DNA of 64,000 bases from Streptomyces sp. Root1304 (lineage in GTDB: Bacteria; Actinomycetota; Actinomycetes; Streptomycetales; Streptomycetaceae). Of this stretch, positions 17,354 to 26,613 are shown piece by piece. The stretch spans positions 63,241 to 127,240 of the forward strand of contig NZ_LMEP01000001.1 in the NCBI RefSeq assembly GCF_001426405.1, written 5' to 3'. A program made the translations under genes and the position numbers. The notes beneath the pieces were generated by a model that had not been told where the DNA came from, did no database searches, and saw only the letters and a program-made list of their open reading frames with translations. Each line of letters starts with the position of its first letter. Position 1 is the first letter of the stretch.

Positions 17354-17938
17354 ATGGCCGACTGGGACGCGGGTGCGGTGCGTGCCCGGATACGGGAGAT
17401 GGCGGCGCTGGACCCCGCGTGGACGCGGTCGGGGGCGCGCACCCATCGGTACGAGCTGACGCCCGCCCTGCCCGACGCGGAGATCACCGCCTTCGAGCAG
17501 GCGCACGGCATCCGGCTTCCCGCGGACTACCGCGCGTTCGTCGCGGAGGTCGGCAACGGTCCCGCCGGTCCCGCGCACGGCCTGATGCCGCTGACCACCC
17601 CCCGCCCCGAGGCCTGCGGGGACGACCCCTGGGCCGTGGACGGCGAGTGGGAGGAGGACCGGCTGCCGGGACGGCTCGCCACGCCGTTCGCCCTCTCCGA
17701 GCCGCTGCCCGGCGCCATCGGCGTCCTCGCGGCCGAGGAGTTGGTCCCGGGCACGCTCATGCTGGCCGAGGAGGGGTGCGGCATGTACGTCCGGCTGGTC
17801 CTGACGGGTCCCCGGGCGGGCGAGGTCTGGTGGCTCGACCCCGACTGGGGCGGCTTCGTCCCCGCGCACCCCGACTTCCGCACCTGGTACACCGGCTGGC
17901 TGCACGACGCGCGCCCCGGGAGGGGCGGCTCCCGGTAG
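17354..17938 (+). CDS. SMI1/KNR4 (SUKH-1) family protein
   Basis: 194-residue protein with the SUKH-1 core: a helix ending FEQAHGIRLPADYRAFVAEVGNG, then GPAHGLMPL and later GEVWWLDPDWGG. SUKH proteins often act as immunity proteins to polymorphic toxins, many of them nucleases, but also have housekeeping roles. No toxin gene lies nearby, so it is an orphan here. Cytoplasmic (no signal). Translation starts at ATG 17354 on an apparently leaderless transcript. Confidence 0.85.
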   Translation: MADWDAGAVRARIREMAALDPAWTRSGARTHRYELTPALPDAEITAFEQAHGIRLPADYRAFVAEVGNGPAGPAHGLMPLTTPRPEACGDDPWAVDGEWEEDRLPGRLATPFALSEPLPGAIGVLAAEELVPGTLMLAEEGCGMYVRLVLTGPRAGEVWWLDPDWGGFVPAHPDFRTWYTGWLHDARPGRGGSR

Positions 17939-17981
17939 GAGAGCGGTCCCACGCGCACCGCACCCACCCGGCCCGTGCCCG

Positions 17982-18030
17982 GAACGCCGGAACCCCCGTC
18001 CGACGTCGTCGGGCGGGGGTTCCGGCGTTC
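17982..18030. terminator. Bidirectional terminator
   Basis: 17-bp perfect inverted repeat (17982-17998 with 18014-18030) whose centre can pair further. It lies between the convergent SUKH and membrane protein genes. Confidence 0.85.
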
Positions 18031-18044
18031 GGCTGGTGGGCCTG

Positions 18045-20234
18045 TCAGCCCTCGCCGCTCAGGTCGATCGTCTTGGTGCGCTCCGCCTTCGTCTTGCCCA
18101 TGAGGGCGTCCCGCATCACGAAGGCCACGTCGTCGGCGGACACCTGGTGCTTGGTGCCGTCGCCCTTGGTGATCATGATGCCGTCGAAGGCCCCGTCGAG
18201 CAGCCGCTCGATGGCCTTCTTGTCGTAGACCTCGACCAGCCGGCCGTCGATGGCCTTCATCGAGAGGATCTGCGGCAGCGACCGCGCCGGGCCGAAGTCG
18301 ATCTTCCGGCCGCCCGCCTTGATCGTGATCAGGCCCGACATCGCCGGCTGGGCGAACTCCTTCATCGCCCGGTCCAGCTCGGCCTTGGTGATGCTCGGCT
18401 GCCGTGTCGTGACCGGCAGATCGACCAGCTTGTTCCGGCCGGTCTCCACCTGGGCGCGGAAGGCGTCCCGCACCGAGATCATCGAGCGCTGGATGTCCAG
18501 GCCCTTGCCCGGCTTGCCCTCGACCGGCGTCACCTTGTTCGGGGCGAACAGGATCGTCGCCTCGGTCCCCGACGCCGACGTGCCCGCCAGGTCCCGCAGG
18601 GCGACCGCGAGCTTCTCCTCGTCGACCGGGAAGACCGGCTTCGCGACCCGCTCGCCGCCGAACAGCGAACCGATCACCGAGACCGGGTTGTAGTCACTGC
18701 CCGCCGCGGCCCGCACGGTCTCCTGGCTGTCGAGTGCCAGGCCCGCCTTGTCGGGGGCCAGCTGGACCTTGGTGCCGCCGATGCCGAGCTGGAGCGGCGC
18801 GTGGGCGCGCTTACCCAGGGCGGCGTCCAGCTTGTTGACGGCCTCCTCCTTCGTACCGCCGCCGATGTCCACGCCGAGGACCGTGGTCCCCTTGGGCACG
18901 TCGGAGTGGTTGAGGAGCAGTCCCGCGCCGTACGCGATGCCGGCGAGGCCCACGACTCCGGCCGCGGCCAGGACCAGCTTCGAGCGGCCCTTCTTCGCCG
19001 GGGCGCGGCTCGCCGCCGGGGCGGGGCGCGGCGCGGGGGCCGGGGCGGGGGCCGCCTGGTCCTCGATGCGCGGGGTGAGGTTCGGGCGGGCCGCCTTCGG
19101 CGGGACGACCGGGATGCCGCTGGTGAGCGTGTCCCCCGAGACGTGACCGTTGCCGCCGCCCTGCGGGCCCGGACCGGAGTGCGGCGCCGGTGCCTGCGGG
19201 GTGAGGATCGCGGTGTCGTCGGACATGCGCGGGGCGCCGCCGGGGCCGCCGTGGCCCCCGGGAGCTCCCGGACCTCCGGGGAAGGGCGAGCCCTGACCCG
19301 GTCCCTGACCCTGACGGGGACCATGACCCGGACCCTGACGGGGTCCCTGGCCCTGACCCTGGCCCTGGAACGCGCCCGCCCCCGGGCCGCCCAGCGACGC
19401 GGTGCCCATGGCCGGGCCCGTCGTGGGGCCCGTCGGTGCCGCGGCAGGACCCGGGTACGCGGGCGTGCCGCCCGCCGGGGTGCCGTCGTACATCGGGGTC
19501 CCGGCGGCGGGAGTCCCGTCGTACATGGGGGTGCCGCCCGCAGGGGTCCCGTCGTACATCGGGGTTCCGCCGGCCGGCGTGCCCGTGTACATCGGGGTCC
19601 CGGCCGCCGGTGTCCCGCTGTCGTACAGCGGGTTGCCCGCGCCCTGCTGGGCGGAGGTCACCGGGCGGCTCGACGGGGTGTTGCCGACCGTGGGGACGCC
19701 GGAGGTCGCGGAGCCCGCGAAGCCCGTGCCCTGGGTGTCGGGCCCGAGCGGGGCCGGCGAGGGCTTCGGGGCCTGCGGCGGCGCGGGCGCGGCAGCGGGG
19801 GCGGGGGCCTGGGGCGTCGCCTTGCGGGGCGCGAACCAGTCGCTGGTCTCCTTGGCCTTGGGGGCCTCCTCCGCCTGCGGCGGCTCGGGGGCCACCACCG
19901 GCTCGGGCTCCGGCTCCGGTACCGCTACCGGTTCCGCGACGGGAGCGGGCTCCGGTGCGGACGCCTCGTTGACCGTCTTGCGGACCACGACCGGCGGGAT
20001 CGGACGCGAACCCGGGATGTTGATCCGGATACGGGTCGTCAGCGTCGTCTCGGTCTTGGGCTCCTCCGGCGGCGCGGGCGCGGCGGCGGTCTCCTCCGGC
20101 CCGTCCTGCGAGGGGTGGAGCGACGGATACTGGCGGGATCCGTACGGCGGTGTACCCGAGGGGTACGCGGCTCCACCGCGCCCCTGGGCGCCGGAGGACG
20201 AACTGTCAGTCTCTCGACCAGTTTCACGACTCAA
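18045..20234 (-). CDS. Membrane-anchored peptidoglycan-binding-domain (VanW-type) protein
   Basis: 729-residue protein. The first 410 residues are low-complexity cytoplasmic sequence: acidic Pro/Ala/Glu stretches, five copies of an 11-residue GTPAGGTPMYD unit, and Gln-Gly runs. A membrane segment follows (about 415-438, LVLAAAGVVGLAGIAYGAGLLL). The extracytoplasmic part (HSDVPKGTTVLGVDIGGGTKEEAVNKL) resembles the putative peptidoglycan-binding domains of VanW-family proteins, but the VanW core itself is not evident. TTG 20234 is chosen as start because GGGAG lies just upstream. It may tether envelope to cytoplasm; function unknown. Confidence 0.78.
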   Translation of the reverse strand: MSRETGRETDSSSSGAQGRGGAAYPSGTPPYGSRQYPSLHPSQDGPEETAAAPAPPEEPKTETTLTTRIRINIPGSRPIPPVVVRKTVNEASAPEPAPVAEPVAVPEPEPEPVVAPEPPQAEEAPKAKETSDWFAPRKATPQAPAPAAAPAPPQAPKPSPAPLGPDTQGTGFAGSATSGVPTVGNTPSSRPVTSAQQGAGNPLYDSGTPAAGTPMYTGTPAGGTPMYDGTPAGGTPMYDGTPAAGTPMYDGTPAGGTPAYPGPAAAPTGPTTGPAMGTASLGGPGAGAFQGQGQGQGPRQGPGHGPRQGQGPGQGSPFPGGPGAPGGHGGPGGAPRMSDDTAILTPQAPAPHSGPGPQGGGNGHVSGDTLTSGIPVVPPKAARPNLTPRIEDQAAPAPAPAPRPAPAASRAPAKKGRSKLVLAAAGVVGLAGIAYGAGLLLNHSDVPKGTTVLGVDIGGGTKEEAVNKLDAALGKRAHAPLQLGIGGTKVQLAPDKAGLALDSQETVRAAAGSDYNPVSVIGSLFGGERVAKPVFPVDEEKLAVALRDLAGTSASGTEATILFAPNKVTPVEGKPGKGLDIQRSMISVRDAFRAQVETGRNKLVDLPVTTRQPSITKAELDRAMKEFAQPAMSGLITIKAGGRKIDFGPARSLPQILSMKAIDGRLVEVYDKKAIERLLDGAFDGIMITKGDGTKHQVSADDVAFVMRDALMGKTKAERTKTIDLSGEG
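19452..19616 (-). repeat. Coding tandem repeat, five 33-base units
   Basis: Encodes five copies of GTPA(A/G)GTP(M/A)Y(D/T/P) in the N-terminal part of the peptidoglycan-binding-domain protein. A separate Gln-Gly repeat lies nearby at about 19290-19370. Confidence 0.85.
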
Positions 20235-20409
20235 AGCAGGATCTCCCGGTTGGCTCCACCGCCCGCTCTTGCTGATGCTCGTGTAACCCGGGCGGTTCGG
20301 CGGCGCGCACCACCATACTGGCCGCCGCCGACACATACCCGACCGCTGGGTGACGTACGACGGTCAATCCGGCCGAAGTCAGGGCGTCCCGGGTCTCAAG
20401 TCGTCCTGC

Positions 20410-20790
20410 TCACGGGGTCGGTCGCGGCAGCCGGGACAGAGTGGCGCAGATCACAGCGAGCGCCATGCCGCCGAAGAGGAAGAGCAGCTCGCCGGCGCCG
20501 CCGCCGAACACCCCGTCGCCCTCGGGCCGTCCGAAGCTGAGCAGGACGACGGCGACGAGCCAGCCGGCCCCGCCGGCGACGACGCCGACCTGGGTGCCGG
20601 TGGCGCGCAGCCCTCCGTAGAAGAGGGCGGCGGTGGCGAGGAGGCCGAGGAGCAAGCCGCCGGGGAACCAGGCGGCTTGGACGAGGGCGCCCGCCGTGCC
20701 GACCAGGACGCCGAGGACGGCCAGGGCCGCGTACCAGATGAATCGGACGGCGCGGGAGGCCGGGAGGGCCGGAGTCGTGGGGGTGCTCAT
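20410..20790 (-). CDS. DUF6113 family membrane protein
   Basis: 126-residue protein with four predicted membrane helices: [56 protein letters not shown] and [17 protein letters not shown]. Its ATG overlaps the mshB stop as ATGA, so it is coupled to mshB. This pairing is common in Streptomyces. No catalytic residues are visible; a link to mycothiol synthesis is inferred only from coupling. Confidence 0.85.
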   Translation of the reverse strand: MSTPTTPALPASRAVRFIWYAALAVLGVLVGTAGALVQAAWFPGGLLLGLLATAALFYGGLRATGTQVGVVAGGAGWLVAVVLLSFGRPEGDGVFGGGAGELLFLFGGMALAVICATLSRLPRPTP

Positions 20791-21677
20791 GCGGTCACTC
20801 CCGCGAAGAGGTCGGTCTCGCGGGTGCCGGCGGGGGCGCCGGGGGTGCCCTGGACGAGTTCGTAGTACTCGGTGGTGAAGATCGGCTGGCCCAGGTCGTT
20901 GGAGAGGGCGAAGAACGGACCGTCGACCGCGACTTGGGTGGCGTGCGCGGCCATCGCCGCGCTCTTGCGGGCGGTGTGCTCGGGGCCCGCGTCGATCTCG
21001 GTGGTGATCCGGTCCTCGTCGACCACTCCGGGGACGTCGTCGATCGCGGCGACGGCGGGGAAGACGGAGCCCTCGGCGCGCAGCCGGGCGAATCCGGCCT
21101 CGGCTACCGGGCGCGGGACGCGGTTCCAGTAGATCTTGGCGATCGTGTGCGCCGGCCCGAGCTCGGGGCGGTAGGCGGGGTCGGCGGCCAGTTCGGCGGC
21201 GCGGGTGGCGACGCGGTGGGCCTGGATGTGGTCCGGGTGGCCGTAGCCGCCGTCGGGGTCGTAGGTGACCAGGACCTGGGGGCGGGTCTCCCGGATCACC
21301 TCGACGAGGTACGGGGCGGCGGTGTCGACGGCCGTGTTCCAGAACGCGTTGTCCCGCGCGTTCTGCTCGGCGCCCATCATCCCGGAGTCGCGGAAGCGGC
21401 CGGGGCCGCCGAGGAAGCGGTGGTCGGTGACGCCCAGCTCGGCCATCGCGGCGGCGAGTTCGCCGACGCGGTGCGGGCCGAGCCGGTCCTCCCGGTCCGG
21501 GGCCAGGTGGGCGAGTCCGGGCGGGATGACCTCGCCCTCCTCGCCGAGGGTGCAGGTGACGAGGGTGACGAGGGCACCCTCGGCCGCGTACCTGGCCATG
21601 GTGGCGCCGTTGTTGATCGACTCGTCGTCCGGGTGCGCGTGCACGAGCAGCAGACGGCGGGCGGGGAGATCGGACAT
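20787..21677 (-). CDS. mshB: N-acetyl-1-D-myo-inositol-2-amino-2-deoxy-glucopyranoside deacetylase
   Basis: 296-residue LmbE/PIG-L zinc deacetylase that makes GlcN-Ins, an early step of mycothiol synthesis. Its signature is VHAHPDDE, in which His15 and Asp18 are zinc ligands and Asp17 the likely base; the third ligand lies in [12 protein letters not shown]. Length and motifs match MshB rather than the related Mca (no C-terminal conjugate-amidase segment). ATG 21677 lies 6 bases after a TAGGCT box, so the mRNA is probably leaderless. It is followed by the coupled DUF6113 gene. Confidence 0.94.
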   Translation of the reverse strand: MSDLPARRLLLVHAHPDDESINNGATMARYAAEGALVTLVTCTLGEEGEVIPPGLAHLAPDREDRLGPHRVGELAAAMAELGVTDHRFLGGPGRFRDSGMMGAEQNARDNAFWNTAVDTAAPYLVEVIRETRPQVLVTYDPDGGYGHPDHIQAHRVATRAAELAADPAYRPELGPAHTIAKIYWNRVPRPVAEAGFARLRAEGSVFPAVAAIDDVPGVVDEDRITTEIDAGPEHTARKSAAMAAHATQVAVDGPFFALSNDLGQPIFTTEYYELVQGTPGAPAGTRETDLFAGVTA

Positions 21678-21683
21678 GTCCCC

Positions 21684-21689
21684 AGCCTA
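21684..21689 (-). promoter_or_regulatory. -10 box of mshB (leaderless)
   Basis: Minus-strand TAGGCT with 6 bases to ATG 21677. Confidence 0.55.
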
Positions 21690-21728
21690 CGAGGTCCGGC
21701 CGGAAGAGGGGTCAGGACGTGGGGGTGC

Positions 21729-21923
21729 TCAGAACTTGAGGCCGCCGATCATGCCCGCCACGTTCGTGGTGAGGGTGCTGATGGACGGGGCGATGGACGA
21801 GCTCGCCAGATAGAAACCCAGGAGCGCGCAGACCGCCGCGTGTCCAGCCTTCAACCCGGATTTCCGGATCAGAAGGAAGACGACGATCGCCAGCAGCACC
21901 ACCACGGAGATCGAGAGTGCCAC
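21729..21923 (-). CDS. Small membrane protein
   Basis: 64-residue protein with two hydrophobic segments (ISVVVLLAIVVFLLI and AVCALLGFYLASSS) separated by a basic RKSGLKAGH turn. The start is GTG 21923 with GGAGGTG upstream. The good ribosome site, normal codon use and hydrophobic pattern support a real gene. It lies upstream of mshB on the same strand. Function unknown; it could be a short membrane regulator. Confidence 0.75.
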   Translation of the reverse strand: MALSISVVVLLAIVVFLLIRKSGLKAGHAAVCALLGFYLASSSIAPSISTLTTNVAGMIGGLKF

Positions 21924-22092
21924 GGCGGTTCACCTCCACACTTCTTCGGTCGGATATTCGAGCGGTTCGGGCAGCGAGCATGTGCCAACGGGGTACGTAC
22001 GCGAGGTACATACCCACCTAGCGCTACGGATCATAACTATCCGTGCCATCGCATCGATCGGCGGACGGAGGCACGAGGGGGGCGCACAGCGC

Positions 22093-22098
22093 TAGTTT
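22093..22098 (+). promoter_or_regulatory. -10 box of S9 peptidase gene (leaderless)
   Basis: TAGTTT, 7 bases, then ATG 22106. No ribosome site lies between. Confidence 0.5.
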
Positions 22099-22105
22099 CA
22101 GCCGT

Positions 22106-24325
22106 ATGACCATGTCTCCCCAGCAGTCGGCCACACCCTCGGCCGGGCTCTCCTTCCCCCGTCAGCACGCCCGGACCCAGCGGTTCACCCTGGGTGTTCC
22201 GCGGGCGTTCTCCGTCTCGCCCGACGGGGAGCGCGTGGTGTTCGTCAGATCCGGTTCGGGCACCGAACGTTCCCACCGGCTCTGGGTCCTCGACCTCCCC
22301 CGCGACGGGGGCGCGCCCTCCGAGCGGGTGGCGGCCGACCCGGCGGTGCTGCTCGCGGGCGCGGAGGAGGAGCTGTCGCCGCAGGAGCGGGCGCGCCGGG
22401 AGCGGAGCCGGGAGGGCTCGGCCGGTGTGGTGGGGTACGCGGTCGACGGGGCGGTGGAGCTGGCGGCGTTCGCCCTGTCGGGGCGGCTGTTCGCGGCGGA
22501 GCTGCGGGCCGGGACGGCGCGGGAGCTGCCGGTGCCGGGGCCGGTGATCGACCCCCGTCCCTCGCCGGACGGGCGGTGGGTGGCGTACGTGACGGAGGGC
22601 GCGCTGCGGGTGGTGGGCGCGGACGGTTCGGACGACCGTGCCCTGGCCGTTCCCGAGGACGAGCACGTCTCCTACGGATTGGCCGAATTCATCGCCTCGG
22701 AGGAGATGACCCGGGACCGGGGTTTCTGGTGGTCGCCCGCCTCGGACCGGCTGCTGGTCGCGCGGGCCGACGACCGGGCGGTGCGGCGCTGGTGGATCGC
22801 GGACCCGGCGCACCCGGAGCGGGAGCCGCAGCCGGTGGCCTACCCGGCGGCGGGGACGGCCAACGCGGACGTCCGGCTGTTCGTGACGGGGCTCGACGGG
22901 GCCCGCACCGAGGTGCGGTGGGACCGGGAGCGGTATCCGTACCTGGCGCGGGTGCACTGGTCGGCGGCCGGGGCGCCGCTGCTGCTCGTCCAGGCGCGGG
23001 ACCAGCGGGAGCAGTTGTTCCTGGCGGTGGACCCGGAGTCCGGGGAGACGAGGACAGTACGGGAGGAGCGGGACCCGGTGTGGCTGGAGCTGCTGCCGGG
23101 GGTGCCGGTGTGGGCGCCGGACGGGCGGCTCGTACGGCTGGTGGACCGGGCAGCCGATGACGCGGCCGGCGAGGACGGGGCCGGTGCGCGGGTCCTCGTC
23201 GTCGGGGACGAGGTGCTCACCGGTGCCGCCCTGCACGTCCGTGCCGTGCTCGACGTGGGCGAGGACGACGTCCTGGTGTCCGCGTCGGCCGGTGCGGCGG
23301 CGGCCGCGCCGGAGACCGGCGAGGTCCATGTGTACCGGGTGACCGGCCGGGGCGCCGAGCGGATCTCCGAGGGCGTCGGGGTGCACGGTGCGGTGCGCTC
23401 GGGGGCGGTGACCGTCCTGGTGTCGGCGCGCCCGGAGTCGCCGGGGAGCGTGGCGCGGGTGCTGCGCGACGGCGAACAGGTCGCGGTGGTGGCCTCGTAC
23501 GCTCAGCGGCCGGTGATCACCGCCCGGGTGCGGCTCACGGAGTCCGGCGTACGGCGGATCCCGTGCGCGGTGCTGCTGCCCTCGGGGTACGCGGAGGGGG
23601 ACGGTCCGCTGCCGGTCCTGATGGATCCGTACGGCGGTCCGCACGGGCCGCGCGTGCTCGCCGCGCACAACCCGCATCTGACGTCCCAGTGGTTCGCCGA
23701 CCAGGGTTTCGCGGTGGTCGTGGCGGACGGGCGGGGCACTCCGGGGCGTTCGCCCGCCTGGGAGAAGTCGATCGCGCGGGACCTCTCGCCGACGCTCGAC
23801 GACCAGGTGGAGGCGCTCCAGGGGCTCGCCGGCCGGTTCCCGCTGGACCTGGAGCGGGTCGCGATCCGGGGCTGGTCGTACGGCGGGTACCTGGCGGCGC
23901 GGGCGGTGCTGCGGCGGCCCGACGTGTTCCACGCGGCCGTCGTCGGGGCGCCGGTGACGGACTGGCGGCTGTACGACACCCACTACACCGAGCGGTACCT
24001 CGGCACCCCGCAGGACGACCCCGAGGTGTACGCGGCCCAGTCGCTGGTCACGGACGACGGGCTCTCGGCGCCGGAGGTGCCGGTGCGGCCGATGATGATC
24101 GTGCACGGTCTCGCGGACGACAACGTGGTGGTCGCGCACGCGCTGCGGTTCTCCTCCGCGCTGCTCGCGGCGGGCCGGCCGCACGAGGTGCTGCCGCTGT
24201 CCGGGGTCACCCACATGACCCCGCAGGAGCAGGTCGCGGAGAACCTGCTGCTGCTCCAGGTGGACTTCCTGAAGCGGTCCCTGGGGCTGGAGCGGGGCGC
24301 GGGGGCGGAGCCGGAGCGGGGCTGA
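22106..24325 (+). CDS. S9 family prolyl/dipeptidyl peptidase
   Basis: 739-residue serine peptidase. An N-terminal beta-propeller (about 40-490, DPP-IV type with SVSPDGERVVFVRSG repeats) precedes an alpha/beta hydrolase domain. The catalytic triad is Ser591 in GWSYGGY, Asp671 or Asp672 in GLADDNVV and His703 in THMTP. The ASEEMTRDRGFWW segment is typical of dipeptidyl peptidase IV-like enzymes, which release X-Pro dipeptides. No signal peptide, so cytoplasmic. Its stop is separated from the next convergent gene by a single base, with no terminator between. Confidence 0.92.
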   Translation: MTMSPQQSATPSAGLSFPRQHARTQRFTLGVPRAFSVSPDGERVVFVRSGSGTERSHRLWVLDLPRDGGAPSERVAADPAVLLAGAEEELSPQERARRERSREGSAGVVGYAVDGAVELAAFALSGRLFAAELRAGTARELPVPGPVIDPRPSPDGRWVAYVTEGALRVVGADGSDDRALAVPEDEHVSYGLAEFIASEEMTRDRGFWWSPASDRLLVARADDRAVRRWWIADPAHPEREPQPVAYPAAGTANADVRLFVTGLDGARTEVRWDRERYPYLARVHWSAAGAPLLLVQARDQREQLFLAVDPESGETRTVREERDPVWLELLPGVPVWAPDGRLVRLVDRAADDAAGEDGAGARVLVVGDEVLTGAALHVRAVLDVGEDDVLVSASAGAAAAAPETGEVHVYRVTGRGAERISEGVGVHGAVRSGAVTVLVSARPESPGSVARVLRDGEQVAVVASYAQRPVITARVRLTESGVRRIPCAVLLPSGYAEGDGPLPVLMDPYGGPHGPRVLAAHNPHLTSQWFADQGFAVVVADGRGTPGRSPAWEKSIARDLSPTLDDQVEALQGLAGRFPLDLERVAIRGWSYGGYLAARAVLRRPDVFHAAVVGAPVTDWRLYDTHYTERYLGTPQDDPEVYAAQSLVTDDGLSAPEVPVRPMMIVHGLADDNVVVAHALRFSSALLAAGRPHEVLPLSGVTHMTPQEQVAENLLLLQVDFLKRSLGLERGAGAEPERG

Positions 24326-24326
24326 G

Positions 24327-25286
24327 TCACCAGCCGGGCGGCGGCGGGTAGGGCGGGGCCGGGGGCGGCATCCCGGCCGGCGGGTAGGGGGCGGGCGCGG
24401 CGGCGGGGGCGGGGGCGCCGCGCCCGGCGAGCAGGGCGAGGACGGCGATTCCGGCGAGCAGTCCGAAACAGGTGGTGAGGAGGCTCAGCCGGTCCGTGGT
24501 GGAGAGGCCGCCGAAGTCGCCGATCACTTCGTAGCGGGTGGCGCGCGCGACCCCGGCGAGGCCGCCGGCCGCGAGGAACACCCCGGCGAGCAGTCCGAAG
24601 GCGCGGGTGTGGCGGGCGCGGGCGAAGGCGGAGCCGGCGGCGGTTCCGTAGAGGGCGACGAGGACCAGCGACAGCCAGGCGGGCGGGGGCGCGAGGGCCG
24701 CCTTGATGACGGTCCGTCCGCCGGTGAACCGGTCGACGGTGATGTCCAGGTCCATCGCGGTGGCCCAGTACAGCTCCCACAGGACCGTGACGAGCGCGGC
24801 GACGGCGAGGAGGACCCCGGCGGCGACGGCGGGACCGGTACGGGGGCTGCTGGGCCGCGGTTCGTACGGGGCGGCGCCCGAGCGGCGGCCCGCGGCGGCG
24901 GTGACGAGGAGGCCGACGGCGAGGGCCAGCGAGAGGAGCGCGGTGACGAGGGCTCCGCTGCCGGGCGCCCAGAGTCCGGGCAGGCGCAGGGCGAGGGTGA
25001 CGGCGCCGGCCGCGGCGAGCGCGGAGGCCGCGTGGCGCGAGCGGAGCGCGGCGACGACGGTGGCGACGGAGACGGCGAGGAGCACCGGGTCGGTCAGGGA
25101 GGTGGCGGACTGCCCGCGGAGGAGGAAGTGAGGGTCCCCCGCCCAGTACCACCCGAGGTCGGAGGGCGAACCGAGCCCGGCGAGGTCCTTGAGGATCCAC
25201 ACGGCGCTGAGGAGGGCGAGCGCGGCGCAGAGCGCGGCGCCCGTGAGACGTGCCGGTCGTGTCACAGTCACGGTCCCGATACTCAC
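24327..25286 (-). CDS. Multi-pass membrane protein of unknown function
   Basis: 319-residue protein with seven or eight hydrophobic segments and a proline-rich cytoplasmic tail (PYPPAGMPPPAPPYPPPPGW). A hydrophilic loop carries LDITVDRFTGGRTVIKAA. No transporter or enzyme motif is recognised. The start is uncertain: GTG 25286 gives VSIGTVTVTRPARLTG; GTG 25295 and a GTG 15 bases further in are possible. It ends 1 base from the convergent S9 peptidase gene. Confidence 0.75.
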   Translation of the reverse strand: MSIGTVTVTRPARLTGAALCAALALLSAVWILKDLAGLGSPSDLGWYWAGDPHFLLRGQSATSLTDPVLLAVSVATVVAALRSRHAASALAAAGAVTLALRLPGLWAPGSGALVTALLSLALAVGLLVTAAAGRRSGAAPYEPRPSSPRTGPAVAAGVLLAVAALVTVLWELYWATAMDLDITVDRFTGGRTVIKAALAPPPAWLSLVLVALYGTAAGSAFARARHTRAFGLLAGVFLAAGGLAGVARATRYEVIGDFGGLSTTDRLSLLTTCFGLLAGIAVLALLAGRGAPAPAAAPAPYPPAGMPPPAPPYPPPPGW

Positions 25287-25449
25287 GGTCGCCACCCGCC
25301 GAAACAAGCGATTCCGCGGAACCCGGTGGGACGGCCGGCCGGCCGGGCTCGTGTCGAGTCCCGGCCGGCCCACGGCACCCGCACGGCCGTACGTCCCGCA
25401 GTCTGGCGTGTCCGTATATCGGATCCGATGCGGGCCGGTTGCCCGCGTG

Positions 25450-26613
25450 TTACGGCGTACCGGGTTCCGTGCCGCCGTTCCCGGGGGCCTCGGGGGTCTC
25501 CGGGGTTTCCGGGGTCTCGGGGGACTTGAGGATGTCCGGGGGCTTCGGGGTCTCCGGCGGCTTCAGGACCTTCGGCGCCTCGCCGTTCTCCGGCGGGACC
25601 ACCGTCTTCTCCTCCGCGAAGTGGCAGGCCGAGTCGTGCTTCGCCGGGGTGTCGGTGAGGCGGAAGACGGCCGGGACCGCGAGGAGCGGGACCTCCAGGG
25701 TGCAGCGTTCCTGGGCCTTCCAGCAGCGGGTGCGGAAGCGGCAGCCGGAGGGGATGTTGGCCGGCGAGGGCACGTCGCCGGTGAGGATGATCCGCTCGCG
25801 GTGGGCGCGCGCCTCGGGGTCGGGGACCGGGACCGCGGAGAGCAGCGCCTGGGTGTAGGGGTGGGTGGGGTGGTCGTAGATCTGGGCGTCGCTGCCGATC
25901 TCGACGATCCGGCCGAGGTACATGACGCCGACGCGGTCCGAGATGTGGCGCACGATCGACAGGTCGTGGGCGATGAAGACGTACGAGAGGGAGAACTCGG
26001 ACTGGAGGCTGTCGAGGAGGTTGATGACCTGCGCCTGGACGGAGACGTCGAGGGCGGAGACCGGCTCGTCCGCGACGATGATCTCGGGCTGGAGGGCGAG
26101 GCCGCGGGCGATGCCGATGCGCTGGCGCTGGCCGCCGGAGAACTGGTGCGGATACCGGTTGATGTACTCGGGGTTGAGGCCGACGACGTCCAGGAGGTCC
26201 TGGACCTTGCGGCGGCGGTCGCCCTTGGGGGCGACCTCGGGGTGGATCTCGTACGGCTCGCCGATGATGTCGCCGACGGTCATGCGGGGGTTGAGCGAGG
26301 TGTACGGGTCCTGGAAGACCATCTGGATGTTGCGGCGGACGGCCTTCAGCGCGCGCGGGGAGAGCTTGCTGATGTCCTCGCCCTTGTAGCGGATCTCGCC
26401 CGACGTGGGCCGTTCCAGGTTGACCAGCATCTTCGCGACGGTCGACTTGCCGCAGCCGGATTCGCCGACGATGCCGAGGGTCTCGCCGGCGGCGAGCTCG
26501 AAGTCGACCCCGTCGACGGCCCTGACGGCGCCGACCTGCTTCTTGAACAGGATGCCCTGGGTGAGCGGGTAGTGCTTGTGGAGTTCCCGGACTTCGAGAA
26601 TCGCCTCAGCCAT
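25450..26613 (-). CDS. Oligopeptide ABC transporter ATPase, OppF/DppF type (operon 1)
   Basis: 387-residue ATPase. Walker A is GESGCGKST, the signature [15 protein letters not shown], and Walker [13 protein letters not shown]. The C-terminal oligopeptide-transporter extension has the expected cysteines ([16 protein letters not shown]). Beyond it lies an unusual tail of about 50 residues rich in PPETPKPPD and ETPETPET repeats, absent from the paralogue at 37456. Its ATG overlaps the OppD stop by 8 bases. Last gene of the five-gene operon 31265 to 25450. Confidence 0.95.
   Translation of the reverse strand: MAEAILEVRELHKHYPLTQGILFKKQVGAVRAVDGVDFELAAGETLGIVGESGCGKSTVAKMLVNLERPTSGEIRYKGEDISKLSPRALKAVRRNIQMVFQDPYTSLNPRMTVGDIIGEPYEIHPEVAPKGDRRRKVQDLLDVVGLNPEYINRYPHQFSGGQRQRIGIARGLALQPEIIVADEPVSALDVSVQAQVINLLDSLQSEFSLSYVFIAHDLSIVRHISDRVGVMYLGRIVEIGSDAQIYDHPTHPYTQALLSAVPVPDPEARAHRERIILTGDVPSPANIPSGCRFRTRCWKAQERCTLEVPLLAVPAVFRLTDTPAKHDSACHFAEEKTVVPPENGEAPKVLKPPETPKPPDILKSPETPETPETPEAPGNGGTEPGTP

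Noticed and set aside
19290..19616. Non-coding minisatellite
   Set aside because: The repeats are in frame and encode GTPAGGTPMYD and Gln-Gly runs in a real protein.
18036..20540. 834-codon plus-strand frame opposite the peptidoglycan-binding-domain protein
   Set aside because: Composition artefact; the minus-strand protein has a membrane helix and conserved domains.
22037..24214. 725-codon frame opposite the S9 peptidase gene
   Set aside because: Arg/Pro/His-rich translation with no motifs; the plus-strand gene has a full catalytic triad.
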